Shown here one piece after another: positions 33,679 to 43,794 of a stretch of 64,000 nt of DNA. The translations under genes and the position numbers were made by a program. The notes under the pieces are model-generated. The model ran no database searches and had not been told where the DNA came from. It worked only from the letters and a program-made list of their open reading frames with translations. The stretch's first letter is position 1; each line of letters begins with the position of its first letter. This DNA comes from Bacteroidota bacterium (GTDB lineage Bacteria; Bacteroidota; Bacteroidia; Bacteroidales; FEN-979): assembly GCA_026391805.1 (NCBI GenBank), contig JAPLDJ010000015.1, positions 1 through 64,000 on the forward strand, given 5' to 3'.

Positions 33679-34857
33679 ATGGTCGATACTAATTCCACAA
33701 AAGAAACCGCCATCCTCATTGGTGTTGCGACGCCGAGGCAGGATCGTGTCATCGAGGAAGAGTATCTTGAGGAGCTTGCGTTTCTGGTGGATACCGCCGG
33801 CGGTGTGCCTGTGAAAAAGTTCATGCAGCGGCTGGAATATCCCGATCCGAGAACCTATGTCGGTAAAGGGAAACTGGAAGAGATCCTTTCATTCATTTCC
33901 GAAAATCCCGTCGACATTGCCGTTTTCGACGATGAACTTACCCCGGCACAGATCCGCAACATCGAACGGGAGCTGAAATGCCGTATCCTCGACCGGAACA
34001 ACCTGATCCTTGATATTTTTGCACGGAGGGCACGCACGGCCCATGCACGTACGCAGGTCGAACTGGCGCAGTGCGAATACCTGCTTCCACGTCTCACGCG
34101 CATGTGGACCCACCTGGAGAAGCAGCGCGGAGGGATCGGGCTCAGGGGCCCGGGAGAGCAGGAGATCGAGACCGACCGCCGGATCCTCCGTTACAGGATC
34201 TCGCTGCTGAAGAAGAAGCTGGAAGAAATCGACAAACAGAAAGCAACGCAGCGCAAGAACCGCAGGCAAATGGTTCGTGTGGCGCTGGTTGGATATACCA
34301 ACGTGGGGAAATCCACGATTATGAACCTCCTCAGCAAATCCGACATCTTTGCAGAGAACAAGCTTTTCGCCACGCTGGATACAACCGTCCGCAAGATGGT
34401 GATCGGGAACCTGCCCTTTTTAATCACGGATACGGTGGGATTTATCCGGAAACTGCCGCATACGCTGGTGGAATCCTTCAAATCGACGCTGGACGAGGTG
34501 CGCGAAGCAGACCTCCTGATCCATGTCGTCGACATTTCACACCCGGCATTTGAAGAACAGATCGACGTGGTGAACCAGACCCTCACCGACATCGGGGCAT
34601 CCGACAAGCCCACCCTCATGCTTTTCAACAAAATCGACCAGTATTCCCACGTCATCAAGGAAGAGGATGACCTCACGCCGCTTGAAAAAGAGAACCTCAG
34701 CCTGGCTGAACTTGAAAAAACCTGGATGGCAAAATCGCACCTGCCGTCGATTTTCATTTCGGCCACCGAAAAGCTGAATGTGGATGATCTCAAAAAGCTG
34801 ATCTACGATGAGGTCCTGAAGATCCGCAGGATCCGCTATCCCTCCCTGACCCTTTAA
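33679..34857 (+). CDS. hflX: GTPase HflX
   Basis: The product is 392 residues. The N-terminal HflX domain has YVGKGKLEEIL and LDRNNLILDIFARRARTAHA, with the typical GPGEQEIETDRR linker (about 153-165). The G domain shows G1 GYTNVGKST (about 204), G3 DTVGFIRKLPH (about 250) and G4 NKID (about 316). HflX is a ribosome-splitting GTPase used under stress. The ORF start at 33679 is kept, 15 bp after the GCGC repeat. A C-terminal extension of about 30 residues after the G domain is short but normal for the phylum. Confidence 0.96.
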   Translation: MVDTNSTKETAILIGVATPRQDRVIEEEYLEELAFLVDTAGGVPVKKFMQRLEYPDPRTYVGKGKLEEILSFISENPVDIAVFDDELTPAQIRNIERELKCRILDRNNLILDIFARRARTAHARTQVELAQCEYLLPRLTRMWTHLEKQRGGIGLRGPGEQEIETDRRILRYRISLLKKKLEEIDKQKATQRKNRRQMVRVALVGYTNVGKSTIMNLLSKSDIFAENKLFATLDTTVRKMVIGNLPFLITDTVGFIRKLPHTLVESFKSTLDEVREADLLIHVVDISHPAFEEQIDVVNQTLTDIGASDKPTLMLFNKIDQYSHVIKEEDDLTPLEKENLSLAELEKTWMAKSHLPSIFISATEKLNVDDLKKLIYDEVLKIRRIRYPSLTL

Positions 34858-34874
34858 TTATTACTTGGTTTTCT

Positions 34875-34977
34875 TTCACGCAAAGAACGCAAAGTTTTTC
34901 GCAAAGGCCGCGAAGATTTACAAGATGAATTTATCTCTTGGCGTTCTTAGCTTATTTCTTTGCGCTCTTTGCGTGAA
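34875..34977. repeat. Inverted repeat TTCACGCAAAGAACGCAAAG / CTTTGCGCTCTTTGCGTGAA
   Basis: Twenty-base arms at 34875-34894 and 34958-34977 with one mismatch enclose further AAGGCCGCGAAG/TTGGCGTTCTTAG elements. A related element lies at 39431-39516. Confidence 0.88.
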
Positions 34978-35058
34978 CCCAGTGTTGCCCAAAAGAAATC
35001 TCCGAATCCAAATTACTTTTACCTTTGCTGAACAGCCATTCTAATCATTGAACACCGG

Positions 35059-36708
35059 ATGAAAAAATATCACCTGCTCTTATTGTCCCTCCTTTCCGGG
35101 ATCCTGCTGGCAGCCGGATGGCCTGCGCGGGGTTTCCCGGGATTGCTGTTCATCGGGCTTGTCCCGGTGCTGCTGGTGGAAGATTACATCTTCCGCCATC
35201 CTGAAAAATTCATCAAATTCAGCTTATTATTTTATTCCTATCCGGCATTCATTGTCTGGAACGCGCTGACCACATGGTGGATCTACAACTCCACCGGCGT
35301 CGGCGCCATCATTGCCATTGCCGTGAACGCCCTTTTCATGGTAATCGTCTTCAATGCGTTTCATTTTACAAGGAAGAAACTGAATAACGATGTTGCTGCA
35401 TATGCCAGCCTTGTGTTTTACTGGATCGCCTTTGAATACCTTCACCTCAACTGGGACCTCAACTGGCCCTGGCTGAACCTCGGGAATGGATTCTCTTCCT
35501 GGTACAGGTGGGTTGAATGGTATGAGTACACCGGCGCTTTAGGCGGCACATTGTGGATTTTAGTCGCAAACATTCTGCTGGCCGTCTTCATCTCGCAAAC
35601 CAGTCTGCTGAAGCACCTGAAAGAGATGAATACCTGGCTCTATTCACTGAAGAAAAAGGATCTTTTCTTTTTAGCCGGGATTGTTTTATGGATTGTTCTA
35701 CCCATCGGGATCTCGTATACAATCTACAGTAACTACAAGGAAAAACCGTGGCCGGTCAGTTTTGTCGTGGTCCAGCCGAACCTGGATCCCTACAAGGAAC
35801 AATATATCATTCCGCCGGTCGAAGTCGTAGGTAAGATCATGGAACTTGCCAATCCTCTGCTCGATAGTACAACCAATTTCCTGGTAGCCCCCGAGTCGGC
35901 CCTCCAGGAACCGATGCTGGAAAACGATATCAATACTTTCAGAAGCATAGGATTGCTGAAGGATATCCTGAAAAAATACCCCAACCTGAACATTCTTGTC
36001 GGAGGATCGACCTCTCATGAATTTGAGCCAGGGGAAGAGATCTCCAATACCGCCCGGAAATACACCGATGCCGACATCTATTATGATGCATACAACACAG
36101 CCATCATGGTGAATGTCCGCGACGGACTTCAGCTCTATCATAAATCAAAACTGACTCCCGGCGTCGAAGTATTGCCGACCTACAAACACTTCAAATTACT
36201 CGAAAGCCTGGCTATCAATCTTGGAGGTACCGTAGGAAGCCTGGGAACCGACAGGATCAGGAAAGTATACACGACTGTCAACACCATCAAAGTTTCCCCG
36301 GCCATCTGTTATGAATCGATCTTTGGAGAATTTTTCGGTGAGTTTGTGAAGAACGGGGCACAGGTCATGATCATCATCACCAACGACGGATGGTGGGGGA
36401 ACAGCCCCGGCCACCGGCAGCACAATTCATTTGCTTCATTGCGGGCGATTGAGACACGCAGGAGTATTGCCCGTTCGGCCAATACAGGGATCTCGGCGTT
36501 CATCGACCAGCGCGGCGATCCGCACCAGGCAACAGGTTACTGGGTTCCTGCGGCGATAAAGGGAACTGTCAACGCCAATGACAAACTCACGTTTTACGTC
36601 CGGCACGGGGATTACATCGCACGGATCGCCAGTGGCTGCGGGGGAATTATTTTTGTCCTTGCTGTTCTGTTTCATTTTTTCAGAAGAAAAAAAACTCTTT
36701 ATAAGTAA
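35059..36708 (+). CDS. lnt: Apolipoprotein N-acyltransferase
   Basis: The product is 549 residues. About six to seven N-terminal membrane segments (residues 5-230) precede a carbon-nitrogen hydrolase domain. A last membrane segment (about 525-542) closes the protein. The catalytic triad is visible as Glu in APESALQEP (about 278), Lys in HKSKLTPGVE (about 362) and Cys in AICYESIFGEF (about 416). Lnt adds the third acyl chain to lipoproteins in the inner membrane, relevant for GldD and the other lipoproteins here. The gene is flanked by repeat-filled gaps and is probably monocistronic. Confidence 0.95.
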   Translation: MKKYHLLLLSLLSGILLAAGWPARGFPGLLFIGLVPVLLVEDYIFRHPEKFIKFSLLFYSYPAFIVWNALTTWWIYNSTGVGAIIAIAVNALFMVIVFNAFHFTRKKLNNDVAAYASLVFYWIAFEYLHLNWDLNWPWLNLGNGFSSWYRWVEWYEYTGALGGTLWILVANILLAVFISQTSLLKHLKEMNTWLYSLKKKDLFFLAGIVLWIVLPIGISYTIYSNYKEKPWPVSFVVVQPNLDPYKEQYIIPPVEVVGKIMELANPLLDSTTNFLVAPESALQEPMLENDINTFRSIGLLKDILKKYPNLNILVGGSTSHEFEPGEEISNTARKYTDADIYYDAYNTAIMVNVRDGLQLYHKSKLTPGVEVLPTYKHFKLLESLAINLGGTVGSLGTDRIRKVYTTVNTIKVSPAICYESIFGEFFGEFVKNGAQVMIIITNDGWWGNSPGHRQHNSFASLRAIETRRSIARSANTGISAFIDQRGDPHQATGYWVPAAIKGTVNANDKLTFYVRHGDYIARIASGCGGIIFVLAVLFHFFRRKKTLYK

Positions 36709-36744
36709 AAGAATCTGATTCTGATCGAAAAATTTAATTATTTT

Positions 36745-36832
36745 GGACTAAAGTCCTTAGAACGAAGACTTTCAATTACCCCGGCCTTAAGGCCGGGGCA
36801 AGTCATAACAAAAATAACAAGGGCTTTAGCCC
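36745..36832. repeat. Three short palindromes in the lnt-M28 gap
   Basis: GGACTAAAGTCC (36745-36756), CCCCGGCCTTAAGGCCGGGG (36779-36798) and GGGCTTTAGCCC (36821-36832) follow each other. They resemble the CTAAAG-type intergenic palindromes seen widely in this phylum. Confidence 0.88.
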
Positions 36833-36893
36833 AAAACAAAACACAAACACTTTTCGAAGTTTACTCCAATATGAAACTAAAACAACATTTGAA

Positions 36894-37904
36894 ATGAATT
36901 TCCGGCAATATATTTTCATTCCATTGTTTTTATTACTGATTGCTTCGTCATGCAACATGTTCAACCAGAAAAAAACAACTTCGGAAAGTGAAGAGAAGAA
37001 GCCGGAAGCACCGGTCACGATCCCCTCATTCAATGCAGATTCTGCTTATCAATATGTAAAAAAACAGGTGGATTTCGGTCCGCGCGTTTGCAATACGAAA
37101 GCACATGAAAAATGCGGCGATTTCCTGGAGAAGAAATTAAGGGAATTCTGCCCAAATGTGATCGTTCAGAAGGGACAGGTAAAAGCCTACAACGGGACAA
37201 TGCTGAACTTTAAAAACTACGTCGCCTCTTTCAATCCCGAAACCAACAACCGCATTTTCCTTTGCTCGCACTGGGATTCCCGTCCCTGGGCCGACCATGA
37301 TCCTGATCCGGCAAAACACAACACCCCCATCGACGGGGCGAACGATGGTGCCAGCGGCGTCGGCATCCTGCTTGAGGTTGCCCGTCAGTTAAGCATCTCA
37401 AAGCCTCTTATAGGTGTCGATATCATTTTTCTTGATGCTGAAGATTACGGTCCCCCGGAAGACAAAAAGCAGGAGGAAGAGACTACCGACTGGTGGGCGC
37501 TCGGTGCACAGTATTGGGCAAAAAATCCCCACAAGGCAAATTATTTCGCCAAATACGGTATCCTGCTCGATATGGTCGGGGCGCCCAATGCAACGTTCCT
37601 GCAGGAAGGCTTTTCCATGAACTATGCGCCGGCCGTGGTCAAATCGGTATGGAGCACTGGGCTGAAACTGGGATATTCGGATTACTTCATTTTTGAGGAA
37701 GGCGGTACGATCACAGATGATCATGTTCCCATCAACAAGATACTTTCCATTCCGACCATCGACATCATCCACCTCGACCGGAACAGCAAAACGGGTTTCT
37801 ATCCTTACTGGCATACTACGAAGGACGATATCAATTCCATTGACCGGACCACGTTGAAAGTGGTCGGAACAACCCTTTTGAAAGTTATAGAAACCGAACA
37901 GTAA
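36894..37904 (+). CDS. M28-family metallopeptidase / glutaminyl-peptide cyclotransferase-like lipoprotein
   Basis: The product is 336 residues. A signal sequence with lipobox Cys20 (LLIASSC) anchors it in the envelope. The zinc-site elements of the M28/glutaminyl cyclase fold are visible: SHWDSRPWADHD (about 125), IDGANDGASG (about 144), FLDAEDYG (about 180), DMVGAPNA and DIIHLDR (about 300). The SHWDSRPWAD motif favours the glutaminyl-cyclase-like branch, which forms N-terminal pyroglutamate on exported proteins. Mature T9SS cargo commonly begins with Gln after the signal peptide, so those proteins are plausible substrates; this is inference. The convergent PhoH gene ends 7 bp away. Confidence 0.88.
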   Translation: MNFRQYIFIPLFLLLIASSCNMFNQKKTTSESEEKKPEAPVTIPSFNADSAYQYVKKQVDFGPRVCNTKAHEKCGDFLEKKLREFCPNVIVQKGQVKAYNGTMLNFKNYVASFNPETNNRIFLCSHWDSRPWADHDPDPAKHNTPIDGANDGASGVGILLEVARQLSISKPLIGVDIIFLDAEDYGPPEDKKQEEETTDWWALGAQYWAKNPHKANYFAKYGILLDMVGAPNATFLQEGFSMNYAPAVVKSVWSTGLKLGYSDYFIFEEGGTITDDHVPINKILSIPTIDIIHLDRNSKTGFYPYWHTTKDDINSIDRTTLKVVGTTLLKVIETEQ

Positions 37905-37911
37905 CCGCTGT

Positions 37912-39270
37912 TTACAGCAGTTCGTTGGCCAGGTTTGCCAGCTCTGAGCGTTCCCCCTTTTCCAGCCTCACATGCGCATAGAGCGGATGTTTCTTGATCT
38001 TGTCGATCAGGGTTGAAAGTCCGTTACTCTGTGCATCAAGGTAAGGCGTATCGATCTGGAAGATATCCCCGGTAAATATGATCTTGGTATTTTCACCGGC
38101 CCGGGTGATAATGGTTTTTATTTCGTGCGGCGTCAGGTTCTGGGCTTCATCCACGATAAAGCAGACATTGGAAATGCTGCGGCCACGGATGTAGGCCAGA
38201 GGGGTGATCACCAGCTTTTCATTCTCCAGCGAATCGGTAATGACCTTGTATTCCTTGTCGCGTTCACTGTACTGGTTCTGGATGAACTTAAGGTTGTCCC
38301 AGAGCGGTTCCATGTATGGATTCAGCTTGGATTTTATGTCTCCGGGAAGGTAACCGATGTCTTTATTGCTCAGGGGCACGATCGGCCGGGCCAGGTAGAT
38401 CTGCTTGAAATTCCGCTTCTGTTCGAGCGCGCCTGCCAGCGCCAACAGGGTTTTACCCGTTCCGGCGATCCCCTGCAGCGTAACCAGCTTTACATTCGGA
38501 TTCAGGATGGCATGGAAGGCGAAGACCTGCTCTGCATTCCGTGGAGTAATTTTGTAGCAGGAATGTTTTTCAATCTTCTCGATCCTTTCCGTTTCGGGAT
38601 TATAAAAAGTGAGGGCCGATGTCTTCCCGTTCTTCAGGATAAAATAATGATTGGGCACCGGGTTTTTGATGCCGACATATTCGGGAGGAATGGAGCCGTC
38701 GGCATAAACCATGTCGATAACACTCTTGTCGATCCCCTCGATCATGGTTTTGCCGGAATAGAGTCCTTCGACATCCTTGATCTTTCCCGTTTCAAAATCT
38801 TCTGCCGGGATGTCCAGTGATTTTGCCTTTAACCTCAGGTTGATATCCTTGGTGACAAGAATGACCTTTTTCCCCGGATTTTCGGCGATCATAATGAGAG
38901 CAGCATTCAGGATGCGGTGGTCGGGCTTGTCCTCCCCAAATACCTTGATCGCATCCAGCTTACTTTGCTCATTCATCACCACTTTGAATTTGCCTGCCTT
39001 GGGATGATTAAGCTGGATCCAGTCGGTCAGCGTGGATTTGTCGGAGAGCTTATCCATGATCCGGATAAACTCACGTGCTTCAAAGTTGATGTTATCATTG
39101 CCCTTTTTGAAGTTATCGAGCTCCTCCAGAACGGTGATCGGGATGGCAATATTGTTATCCTCGAAACTGTTCAGGGCGTCGTGGTTATACAGAATAACCG
39201 ATGTGTCCAGGACGAATATTTTTTTCTCGGCGGACTTAGCTTTTCCCATAGGCGGCGTTTGTTTTTTCAA
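37912..39270 (-). CDS. PIN-PhoH family protein (PhoH2/YlaK type)
   Basis: The product is 452 residues. An N-terminal PIN domain (about 15-150) starts KIFVLDTSVILYNHDAL and contains PITVLEELDNFKKG, DHRILNAAL and LVTKDINLRLKA, with conserved acidic residues of a ribonuclease site. A PhoH ATPase domain has Walker A GIAGTGKT (about 268) and Walker B CFIVDEAQNLTP (about 375). Proteins of this PhoH2 arrangement couple RNA unwinding with cleavage. The family is common in Bacteroidota, is transcribed alone, and converges here with the M28 gene. Confidence 0.93.
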   Translation of the reverse strand: MKKQTPPMGKAKSAEKKIFVLDTSVILYNHDALNSFEDNNIAIPITVLEELDNFKKGNDNINFEAREFIRIMDKLSDKSTLTDWIQLNHPKAGKFKVVMNEQSKLDAIKVFGEDKPDHRILNAALIMIAENPGKKVILVTKDINLRLKAKSLDIPAEDFETGKIKDVEGLYSGKTMIEGIDKSVIDMVYADGSIPPEYVGIKNPVPNHYFILKNGKTSALTFYNPETERIEKIEKHSCYKITPRNAEQVFAFHAILNPNVKLVTLQGIAGTGKTLLALAGALEQKRNFKQIYLARPIVPLSNKDIGYLPGDIKSKLNPYMEPLWDNLKFIQNQYSERDKEYKVITDSLENEKLVITPLAYIRGRSISNVCFIVDEAQNLTPHEIKTIITRAGENTKIIFTGDIFQIDTPYLDAQSNGLSTLIDKIKKHPLYAHVRLEKGERSELANLANELL

Positions 39271-39606
39271 ATGTAACCGGAGAAAAGCCGCATAAGACCG
39301 GTTACTGCATCAAGATATAAACAGGTGGGTGTTCACTTCCTGATCTGCTCTGAAGAATCGGATATTCGCGTTATCTTTGTCCCTTTGGAAGATATTCGAC
39401 AATGGAGGTTGGATCAAAAGGTTAAAAATCGTTCACGAAAATGCCGCAAAGATGAAACGCAAAGATCGCAAAGGGTTTAGTTCCTGATATTAACTCTTTG
39501 CGTTCTTAGCGAGAAACCAACTTTTGAGACAGCCTCACTGTGAAAAAAACGGGAAAATGGTCTTAGAAAATAAAAACCATTCCCGGGGATATTGTTAAAA
39601 TTTTAT
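39271..39606. repeat. 336-bp gap with a GCAAAG-type inverted repeat
   Basis: Between divergent phoH and polA. GTTCACG...GCCGCAAAG...AACGCAAAGATCGCAAAG (39431-39471) faces CTCTTTGCGTTCTTAGCGAG (39494-39513). It is related to the element at 34875-34977. No clear promoter consensus is seen for polA. Confidence 0.75.
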
Positions 39607-42432
39607 ATGCCTGAAAAAAAATTATTCCTCCTCGATGCAATGGCCCTGATTTACCGGGCTTTTTATGCATTGAACAAGAACCCGCGCGTCAATTCAAAGG
39701 GACTGAATACTTCGGCCATCCTTGGATTTGCCAATACCCTTTTTGATGTTTTGAAGAACGAAAAACCGACCCACATCGGAGTCGCCTTTGACACCGCTGC
39801 ACCGACGCAGCGGCATGTTGATTTTACTGCCTATAAGGCTCACCGTGAAGAGGCCCCGGAAGACCTGATCGCTTCTCTCCCATACATTCACGAGCTGATC
39901 GAGGCATTTAATATTCCCACGCTGATCCTTCCCGGTTATGAGGCCGATGATATCATCGGAACACTGGCAAAAAAAGCCGAGGCCAATGGTTTCCTTACTT
40001 ACATGATGACTTCCGACAAGGATTTCGGGCAACTGGTGAGCGAACGGACACTGATCTACAAGCCTGCCAAATTCGGCAATCCGGCCGAGATCTGGGGGCC
40101 GAAGGAGGTATGCGAAAAGTTCGGAATTGAACGGCCTGATCAGGTGATTGATATCCTCGGGATCTGGGGCGATGTTTCCGATAATATTCCGGGGATCTAT
40201 GGCATCGGCGAAGTCGGCGCAAAAAAACTGATCGCTGAATTCGGTACCGTGGAAAACCTGATCGCCCGTGCCGGTGAGATCAAGAATGAAAAGCTGCGCG
40301 AGAAGGTTGAAAACGGGAGAGCGCAGGCATTGCTTTCGAAACAGCTCGCCACCATCATCCTGGATGTGCCACTTGAATTCGAAGAAGAAAAGCTGATCAT
40401 GGATCCTCCCGATCGCGAGCGGCTGAAAAAACTGTTCGACGAACTGGAGTTCCGCACGTTTGCACAACGGGTATTTACCTGGCTTTCCCTCGATCCTCTT
40501 TCAGCAAAACAGCCGGAGGGTACGCGACCGGCAACTGAACCCGGTCCTGTAACACAGGAATCCGGTCAGCAACAGCTTTCGATGTTCGATCTTCCTGCTT
40601 CTGTAACCAGCGGATCGTTTGAAACTATTGAAACAATTGAACACACCTACCATCTTGCAGATACTCCTGAAAAACGGTCGGATCTTATTAAACAGTTAAT
40701 GCAGCAAAAAACGGTTTGTTTTGACACCGAAACCACTGGTCTCGATACCCATGAAGCTGAGCTGGTGGGCATGTCATTTGCTTTCCGGCCGCACGAAGCC
40801 TGGTACGTTCCTTTACCTGACAATTACAATGATTCCCACGCGATCGTCAGTGAGTTCAGGCCTTTTTTTGAGGATGAAAAGATCGAAAAGGTTGGGCAGA
40901 ACATGAAGTTCGATATTTCCATGCTGAAATGGTACGACATCGAGGTAAAGGGAAAATTGTTCGACACGATGCTGGCGCATTACCTGCTTCAGCCCGACCA
41001 GCGGCACAACATGGATTTCCTGGCTGAATCGTTCCTGAACTATAAACCGGTTTCCATTGAAGCGCTGATCGGGAAAAAAGGGCCGAAGCAACTCAGCATG
41101 CGGGCGGTTGACCATGAGGTCATCAAGGAATATGCGGCGGAAGATGCAGATGTCACCCTTCAGCTTAAGCAGCTCTTTGAACCGATGCTGGCGGCCACGG
41201 ATACCCGTGAGCTTTTTGACCGGATCGAAGTTCCGCTGGTGCCGGTGCTGGCTTCGATGGAAGCCGAAGGCATTAAGCTGGATTCGTCCGTCCTGCATGA
41301 TTATTCTGCCGAGTTGCTGAAAGAAGTAAAACTGCTGGAGGCCGGTATTTTTGAGGATTCCGGCACCACCTTTAACATTGCATCGCCAAAGCAGCTCGGG
41401 GAGATCCTTTTCGACAGGATGAAGATTGTCGAGAATCCGAAACAAACCGCCACCAAGCAATATTCCACCGGGGAAGACATTCTTGTTAAGCTGGTGAACA
41501 AACATCCGATCATCCAGAAAATACTGGATTACCGTTCACTGACAAAGCTCAAATCCACCTACGTTGATGTACTGCCGACACTGGTCAGCAAACGGGACGG
41601 GCGGATCCACACCTCTTACAACCAGGCCGTGGCAGCGACCGGAAGGCTGAGCTCGAACAACCCGAACCTCCAGAACATCCCGATACGGACGGAAAAGGGA
41701 AGGGAGATCCGGAAAGCGTTTGTTCCGAGGAATGAGAATTTCACCTTGCTTTCCGCAGACTATTCCCAGGTGGAGCTGCGGATCATTGCCCACCTGAGCG
41801 GTGATGCCGAGATGATCGCCGATTTCCGTGCAGGCCTCGACATTCACTCAGCCACCGCTGCAAAGGTCTATGGCGTAAAACTGGAAGATGTGACAAGGGA
41901 AATGAGACGGAACGCCAAGGCTGTGAATTTCGGAATCATTTACGGGATGTCTGCCTTCGGATTATCCGAACGGCTCGCCATTCCACGGAAAGAGGCGGCC
42001 GATATCATCCAGCAATACTTCTCCAGGTACTCGGGGATCCGGAAATACATGGACCAGACCATCCAGTCGGCAAAGAAGAACGGTTATGTCGAGACCATGA
42101 TGAAGCGCAGGCGTTACCTGCGCGACATCAACAGCGGCAATGCCACGGTGCGCGGGTTTGCTGAACGGAATGCGATCAATGCCCCGATCCAGGGAACGGC
42201 AGCCGACCTGATCAAGATCGCCATGATCAGCATCTACCACGAACTTCAGTCACTGAACCTGAAAAGCAGGATGATCCTGCAGGTTCACGATGAACTTGTT
42301 CTCGATGTTCATAGAAGTGAGGTTGACCGGGTGAAAGCGGTTGTGGAGGACAGGATGAAACACGCCATTCCGATGGATGTTCCGATAGAAGTTGAGATCA
42401 GCACAGGGGAAAATTGGTTGGAAGCGCATTGA
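39607..42432 (+). CDS. polA: DNA polymerase I
   Basis: The product is 941 residues from the ATG at 39607 (MPEKKLFLLDAMALIYRAFY); a TTG five codons upstream is less likely. The 5'-nuclease domain covers about 1-290 (YEADDIIGTLAKKAE, SDKDFGQLV). The 3'-5' exonuclease domain (about 340-540) keeps its acidic residues: FDTETTGLD, GQNMKFDISML and YAAEDADVTLQL. It therefore looks proofreading-competent, unlike some Pol I enzymes. The polymerase domain has LSADYSQVELRI (about 715), the O-helix RRNAKAVNFGIIYG and the C motif QVHDELVLDV (about 890). It functions in Okazaki fragment processing and repair. Confidence 0.97.
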   Translation: MPEKKLFLLDAMALIYRAFYALNKNPRVNSKGLNTSAILGFANTLFDVLKNEKPTHIGVAFDTAAPTQRHVDFTAYKAHREEAPEDLIASLPYIHELIEAFNIPTLILPGYEADDIIGTLAKKAEANGFLTYMMTSDKDFGQLVSERTLIYKPAKFGNPAEIWGPKEVCEKFGIERPDQVIDILGIWGDVSDNIPGIYGIGEVGAKKLIAEFGTVENLIARAGEIKNEKLREKVENGRAQALLSKQLATIILDVPLEFEEEKLIMDPPDRERLKKLFDELEFRTFAQRVFTWLSLDPLSAKQPEGTRPATEPGPVTQESGQQQLSMFDLPASVTSGSFETIETIEHTYHLADTPEKRSDLIKQLMQQKTVCFDTETTGLDTHEAELVGMSFAFRPHEAWYVPLPDNYNDSHAIVSEFRPFFEDEKIEKVGQNMKFDISMLKWYDIEVKGKLFDTMLAHYLLQPDQRHNMDFLAESFLNYKPVSIEALIGKKGPKQLSMRAVDHEVIKEYAAEDADVTLQLKQLFEPMLAATDTRELFDRIEVPLVPVLASMEAEGIKLDSSVLHDYSAELLKEVKLLEAGIFEDSGTTFNIASPKQLGEILFDRMKIVENPKQTATKQYSTGEDILVKLVNKHPIIQKILDYRSLTKLKSTYVDVLPTLVSKRDGRIHTSYNQAVAATGRLSSNNPNLQNIPIRTEKGREIRKAFVPRNENFTLLSADYSQVELRIIAHLSGDAEMIADFRAGLDIHSATAAKVYGVKLEDVTREMRRNAKAVNFGIIYGMSAFGLSERLAIPRKEAADIIQQYFSRYSGIRKYMDQTIQSAKKNGYVETMMKRRRYLRDINSGNATVRGFAERNAINAPIQGTAADLIKIAMISIYHELQSLNLKSRMILQVHDELVLDVHRSEVDRVKAVVEDRMKHAIPMDVPIEVEISTGENWLEAH

Positions 42433-42467
42433 TAATTACGCATTATGGATTACGATTATAACAACTA

Positions 42468-42494
42468 TTCACTTTTCACCATTCACTTTTCACT
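42468..42494. repeat. TTCACTTTTCACCA tandem repeat before the ROK gene
   Basis: Two 13-14-bp units of TTCACTTTTCAC(CA) end 5 bp before the ATG of the next gene and displace any ribosome-binding site. Confidence 0.8.
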
Positions 42495-42499
42495 GAATT

Positions 42500-43609
42500 A
42501 TGAGCTATAATAATGACAACCGTATCGTAATGACCTTGGATGCCGGTGGGACGAATTTTGTTTTTTCGGCGGTCAGGGCGGAATCGGAGATCATCGAGCC
42601 GGTGATCCTTTCTGCAACCGGAGATTCGCTGGAAGTGATTTTGAAAAACATCATTGAAGGCTTCAGGCTTGTCAAAGCGAAGATCAGTGATGAACCGGTG
42701 GCCATCAGCTTTGCCTTTCCCGGTCCTGCCGATTACGAGAACGGCATCATCGGTGATCTGCAGAACCTCCCGGCATTCCGGGGCGGTGTAGCCCTGGGAC
42801 CCATGCTGCAGGAGATCTTCGGGATTCCGGTTTTCATTAATAATGACGGAGATCTTTTTGCATATGGTGAAGCCATCTCCGGACTGCTTCCCGACATCAA
42901 CCGGAAACTGGAAGCGGCTGGAAACCCGAAACGTTACCAGAACCTGCTCGGGGTTACGTTCGGTACAGGCTTCGGGGGCGGTATTGTGACGCGGGGGAAA
43001 TTGTTTTTCGGCGACAATTCTGCACAGGGTGAGATCAACCGGGTGAGGAACGGTTTCTTCAAGCAGTTCGATGCAGAGGAGAGCGTCAGCATCCGGGGCA
43101 TCCGGCGCGAATATTCGAATTACACCGGGATCAACGTCGCCAGTTGCCCTGAACCGAAAGAGATCTTTGAGATCGGCATGGGGAACAAACCCGGCAACCG
43201 GGAGGCTGCAATTGATGCTTTTCGCTCATTTGCAGTTGCCGCAGGCGATGCCATTGCCAATGCCATTACCCTTGTCGACGGGTTGGTGGTGATCGGAGGC
43301 GGTTTGTCAGGCGCTTATCCGTTGTTCCTTCCCGGTTTGGTTGAAGAGATGAACCGGCCGTTCAATACTGTATCCGGTCAGCCGCTCGAACGGCTGGAGA
43401 TCACGGCATTCAACCTGAAGGATGAAAAAAGCCTTGCAAAATTCCTTGAAGTCTCCGCAGTCGAGATCGGTGTGCCGTTCAGCGGAAATAAAGCACTTTA
43501 TGATCCCGTCAAGAAAACCGGGGTCGGGATTTCCAGGCTTGGAACATCCAACGCCGTTTCCATCGGCGCTTATGCGTTTGCACTTCAGATGCTGGATAAG
43601 AATAAATAA
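42500..43609 (+). CDS. ROK-family sugar kinase or regulator-like protein
   Basis: The product is 369 residues. The N-terminal phosphate-binding motif is LDAGGTNFVFSAV (residues 13-25). SFAFPGPADYENG and the INNDGDLFAYGEA segment follow (about 112-125). GVTFGTGFGGG is the phosphate-2 motif and VVIGGGLSGAYPLFL is the adenosine motif near 260. There is no N-terminal helix-turn-helix, so it is a kinase of the ROK family (glucokinase, N-acetylmannosamine kinase and relatives) rather than a repressor. The zinc-binding Cys cluster of classic ROK kinases is not visible. The substrate cannot be told. It lies 67 bp after polA. Confidence 0.85.
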   Translation: MSYNNDNRIVMTLDAGGTNFVFSAVRAESEIIEPVILSATGDSLEVILKNIIEGFRLVKAKISDEPVAISFAFPGPADYENGIIGDLQNLPAFRGGVALGPMLQEIFGIPVFINNDGDLFAYGEAISGLLPDINRKLEAAGNPKRYQNLLGVTFGTGFGGGIVTRGKLFFGDNSAQGEINRVRNGFFKQFDAEESVSIRGIRREYSNYTGINVASCPEPKEIFEIGMGNKPGNREAAIDAFRSFAVAAGDAIANAITLVDGLVVIGGGLSGAYPLFLPGLVEEMNRPFNTVSGQPLERLEITAFNLKDEKSLAKFLEVSAVEIGVPFSGNKALYDPVKKTGVGISRLGTSNAVSIGAYAFALQMLDKNK

Positions 43610-43750
43610 TTTCATCCGGCGGGCACAATGCCCTTTTTGTGAATTATCTTTGCAGAAACAATTTCAGTATTGACCTTTCAGATCAGAAAAACGAAAAAAA
43701 TTAAATCGGAATAAATATTTAATAATCTGTATACTAATATGAATTTTTTT

Positions 43751-43758
43751 TAATTTTG
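43751..43758 (+). promoter_or_regulatory. -7 promoter element of the Omp28-like gene
   Basis: TAATTTTG matches TAnnTTTG, 37 bp before the ATG at 43795. The region upstream is a T tract without a clear TTTG -33 box. Confidence 0.55.
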
Positions 43759-43794
43759 CATGTCCATTTCAGTTCAAATCCTAAAAAGAAAAAA

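Noticed and set aside
34191-34793. 200-codon minus-strand frame inside hflX
   Set aside because: Antisense shadow with Ser/Arg-rich composition; hflX motifs on the plus strand are complete.
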